A stretch of 14,588 nucleotides of DNA from Clostridiales bacterium UBA1316 (GTDB taxonomy: Bacteria > Bacillota > Clostridia > Oscillospirales > Oscillospiraceae): contig DBTM01000066.1 in assembly GCA_002307055.1 (NCBI GenBank), positions 13,104-27,691 on the forward strand. Reading direction: 5' to 3'. Both the position numbers and the translations under genes were made by a program. How positions within the stretch are numbered: the first letter of the stretch is position 1; each line of letters opens with the position of its first letter. Of the stretch, positions 13,418 to 14,588 are shown piece after piece. A model generated the notes under the pieces. It was not told the origin of the DNA, did no database searches, and saw only the letters and a program-made list of their open reading frames with translations.

Positions 13418-13741
13418 TCACGCCTCCTTCGTCTGCGCGGCAACCTTGATGATACGCTCAATGCCCGACGCGTCCAAAACCCGCCGCGGCTGCTTGTTGA
13501 CATTCTCCACGCTGATCTTGCCGCCGATCTCTTTCATCCTCCTGAATGTTTTTAGTACGATAGCGATACCCGAGGAATCCATAAAGGTCAGGTTTTTCAT
13601 ATCCAGTATGGTTTCCCTCGGCATATGCGTGTCAATCTTCTCTTCAATAAAAGCGACGGCCTTTTTCGCCGCGTGGTGGTCCAGCTCGCCGTCCAGATAA
13701 ATCCGCAGATACCCGTTTTCAAATGATGATCCGACCGTCAT
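13418..13741 (-). CDS. spoIIAA: anti-sigma F factor antagonist SpoIIAA
   Basis: This 107-residue STAS-domain protein, when unphosphorylated, displaces SigF from SpoIIAB. The motif TFMDSSGIAIVL holds the phosphorylatable serine, Ser56 here, aligned with Ser58 of Bacillus subtilis. GELDHHAA near residue 18-25 is also typical. It is the first gene of the operon. The ATG at 13741 fits the family N-terminus, but the only good ribosome site (AAGGAGGG, 13763-13770) is 21 bases upstream, with a possible GCGC/GCGC hairpin (13746-13760) between them that would shorten the effective distance to about 6. I found no SigH-type promoter that I would defend in the short gap after the valS terminator. Confidence 0.94.
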   Translation of the reverse strand: MTVGSSFENGYLRIYLDGELDHHAAKKAVAFIEEKIDTHMPRETILDMKNLTFMDSSGIAIVLKTFRRMKEIGGKISVENVNKQPRRVLDASGIERIIKVAAQTKEA

Positions 13742-13800
13742 CCCCGCGCGCCCAGAGCGCTTCCCTCCTTCGTTAATCTACTATTTTATGTTTGAAAGGA

Positions 13801-13841
13801 TAAAAAAATACCCATGCACATTTTGTTGTACACGAGTATTT
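13801..13841 (-). terminator. intrinsic terminator of valS
   Basis: Bases 13806-13819 and 13828-13841 form a 14-bp stem with three G-U pairs in the minus-strand RNA around an 8-base loop, followed by seven U. It lies 43 bases beyond the valS stop and separates valS from spoIIA. Confidence 0.88.
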
Positions 13842-13884
13842 TATATTAACCTGTCTGCGTTTTATGTCGGTATATGGGGCCGGG

Positions 13885-14588
13885 TTACAGGCTTTTCAGG
13901 CTCTCTTTCAGATTCTCGATGAGTGCCTTCAGCTTCTCGACGCGTTCCCGCTCGGCGCTGACAACATTTGCGGGCGCTTTCGCGGTGAAGCTCTCGTTGG
14001 ATAGCTTTGCGAGCGTTTTCTCGAGATCCTCCTGAGCTTTTTTCAGCTCCTTTTCGATGCGTTCGCGTTCTTTGCCGAGGTCCACGAGCTCACTGAGAGG
14101 CATATACAGCTTGGCTTCGTCGGTAACAACGGTGACCATACCGTCCGTATTGCCCGGCGGCACGCTGGCAATCGTCAGCTCGCCCGCGTAGGCGAGCTTT
14201 GACAGATAGACGCGGCCCGCTTCGAAAACGCTCTTCTTATCGGTCGCGATGATCAAATGCGGCTTTTTGGAGGGCGGCACATTCATTTCGGCGCGGCGAA
14301 CACGGATGGCGCGCACAGCCGCCATGATGATTTCGAAATTGGCTTCATCCTCGGGGAAGGCCAGCTTCTCTGAGTATTCCGGGTACTTCTCAATCATGAG
14401 CGCTTCGCCTATATGCGGCAGCGCCTGCCAGATTTCTTCCGTAATAAACGGCATAAACGGGTGCAGGAGCTTTAATGTCTCAATAAGAACATAAAGCAGC
14501 ACCTTCTGCGCGCCGAGCTTCGCGTCCCCGTCCTCGCCGTACAGGCGGGGCTTGGTGAGCTCGATATACCAGTCGCAGTAGCTGTCCC
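13885..14588 (-). CDS. valS: valyl-tRNA synthetase, C-terminal part
   Basis: These are the last 234 codons of ValRS; the start and catalytic domain lie past the right edge. The frame is open to the end of the window and begins DSYCDWYIELTKPRLYG, the start of the anticodon-binding domain. It continues with LLHPFMPFITEEIWQALP and RAEMNVPPSKKP. The C-terminal tRNA-binding arm is a coiled coil of about 65 residues (from ELVDLGKERERIEKELKKAQ to the end), interrupted by the conserved FTAKAPANVVSAERERVEKL. The enzyme charges tRNA-Val in the cytoplasm. It ends with TAA and a strong terminator, so it is the last gene of its own unit. No defect was seen. Confidence 0.96.
   Translation of the reverse strand, partial: DSYCDWYIELTKPRLYGEDGDAKLGAQKVLLYVLIETLKLLHPFMPFITEEIWQALPHIGEALMIEKYPEYSEKLAFPEDEANFEIIMAAVRAIRVRRAEMNVPPSKKPHLIIATDKKSVFEAGRVYLSKLAYAGELTIASVPPGNTDGMVTVVTDEAKLYMPLSELVDLGKERERIEKELKKAQEDLEKTLAKLSNESFTAKAPANVVSAERERVEKLKALIENLKESLKSL

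Noticed and set aside
13742..13800. SigH-type promoter for the spoIIA operon
   Set aside because: Expected from Bacillus, but no AGGA-type -35 with a GAAT-type -10 at suitable spacing could be found between the valS terminator and spoIIAA.

Overview
The window looks like chromosomal DNA from a Gram-positive, endospore-forming Clostridia-type bacterium (Firmicutes). It carries a complete spoIIA operon (spoIIAA-spoIIAB-sigF), strong AGGAGG-type ribosome binding sites, SigA-like promoters and U-tailed intrinsic terminators. Mixed base composition, with short GC-rich dispersed hairpin repeats, would suit an Oscillospiraceae/Ruminococcaceae-like genome, but that placement is inference. Nearly all genes lie on the minus strand; the exceptions are a SIMPL-domain gene, a 105-residue unknown gene and a small structured element.

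Layout. (1) 1-2096, minus: a four-gene operon encoding a DUF2975 membrane protein, a Cro/C1-type regulator, an exported DUF4367-like protein and the start of an ABC transporter ATPase that runs off the left edge. Its promoter is embedded in repeated TTTATCG motifs. (2) 2109-3033: a divergent SIMPL (DUF541) gene with its own promoter, bracketed by a 16-bp direct repeat. (3) 3034-4282: a repeat-rich, gene-poor stretch with variant GTAG-hairpins, two copies of a roughly 105-bp repeat, a 90-codon conserved-looking small gene, and a promoter-driven structured RNA-like element that ends at a start codon. (4) 4283-11565, minus: a type I restriction-modification operon, hsdM - (RhuM-like remnant) - hsdS - two membrane protein genes - a 46-codon ORF - hsdR. 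The segment between hsdM and hsdR is clearly more AT-rich than the rest. (5) 11711-12028, plus: an unrecognised 105-residue gene divergent from hsdM; a 9-C homopolymer and an inverted repeat sit between the two promoters. (6) 12065-13741, minus: the spoIIA operon. (7) 13801-14588, minus: a strong terminator and the 3' part of valS.

How the genes work together. HsdM, HsdS and HsdR should form a type I methyltransferase/restriction complex whose specificity is set by the two target-recognition domains of HsdS. The small membrane proteins between hsdS and hsdR have no role in known type I chemistry and may be a separate defence or accessory module. SpoIIAA, SpoIIAB and SigF form the partner-switching module that starts forespore gene expression. 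The DUF2975/XRE pair probably autoregulates the ABC transporter operon.

The best candidates for something undescribed are (a) the transcription-unit-like structured element at 3904-4177, which resembles in layout, but is not proven to be, a decayed IscB/IsrB-type omega RNA (HEARO) locus, and (b) the membrane gene cassette inside the type I restriction operon.
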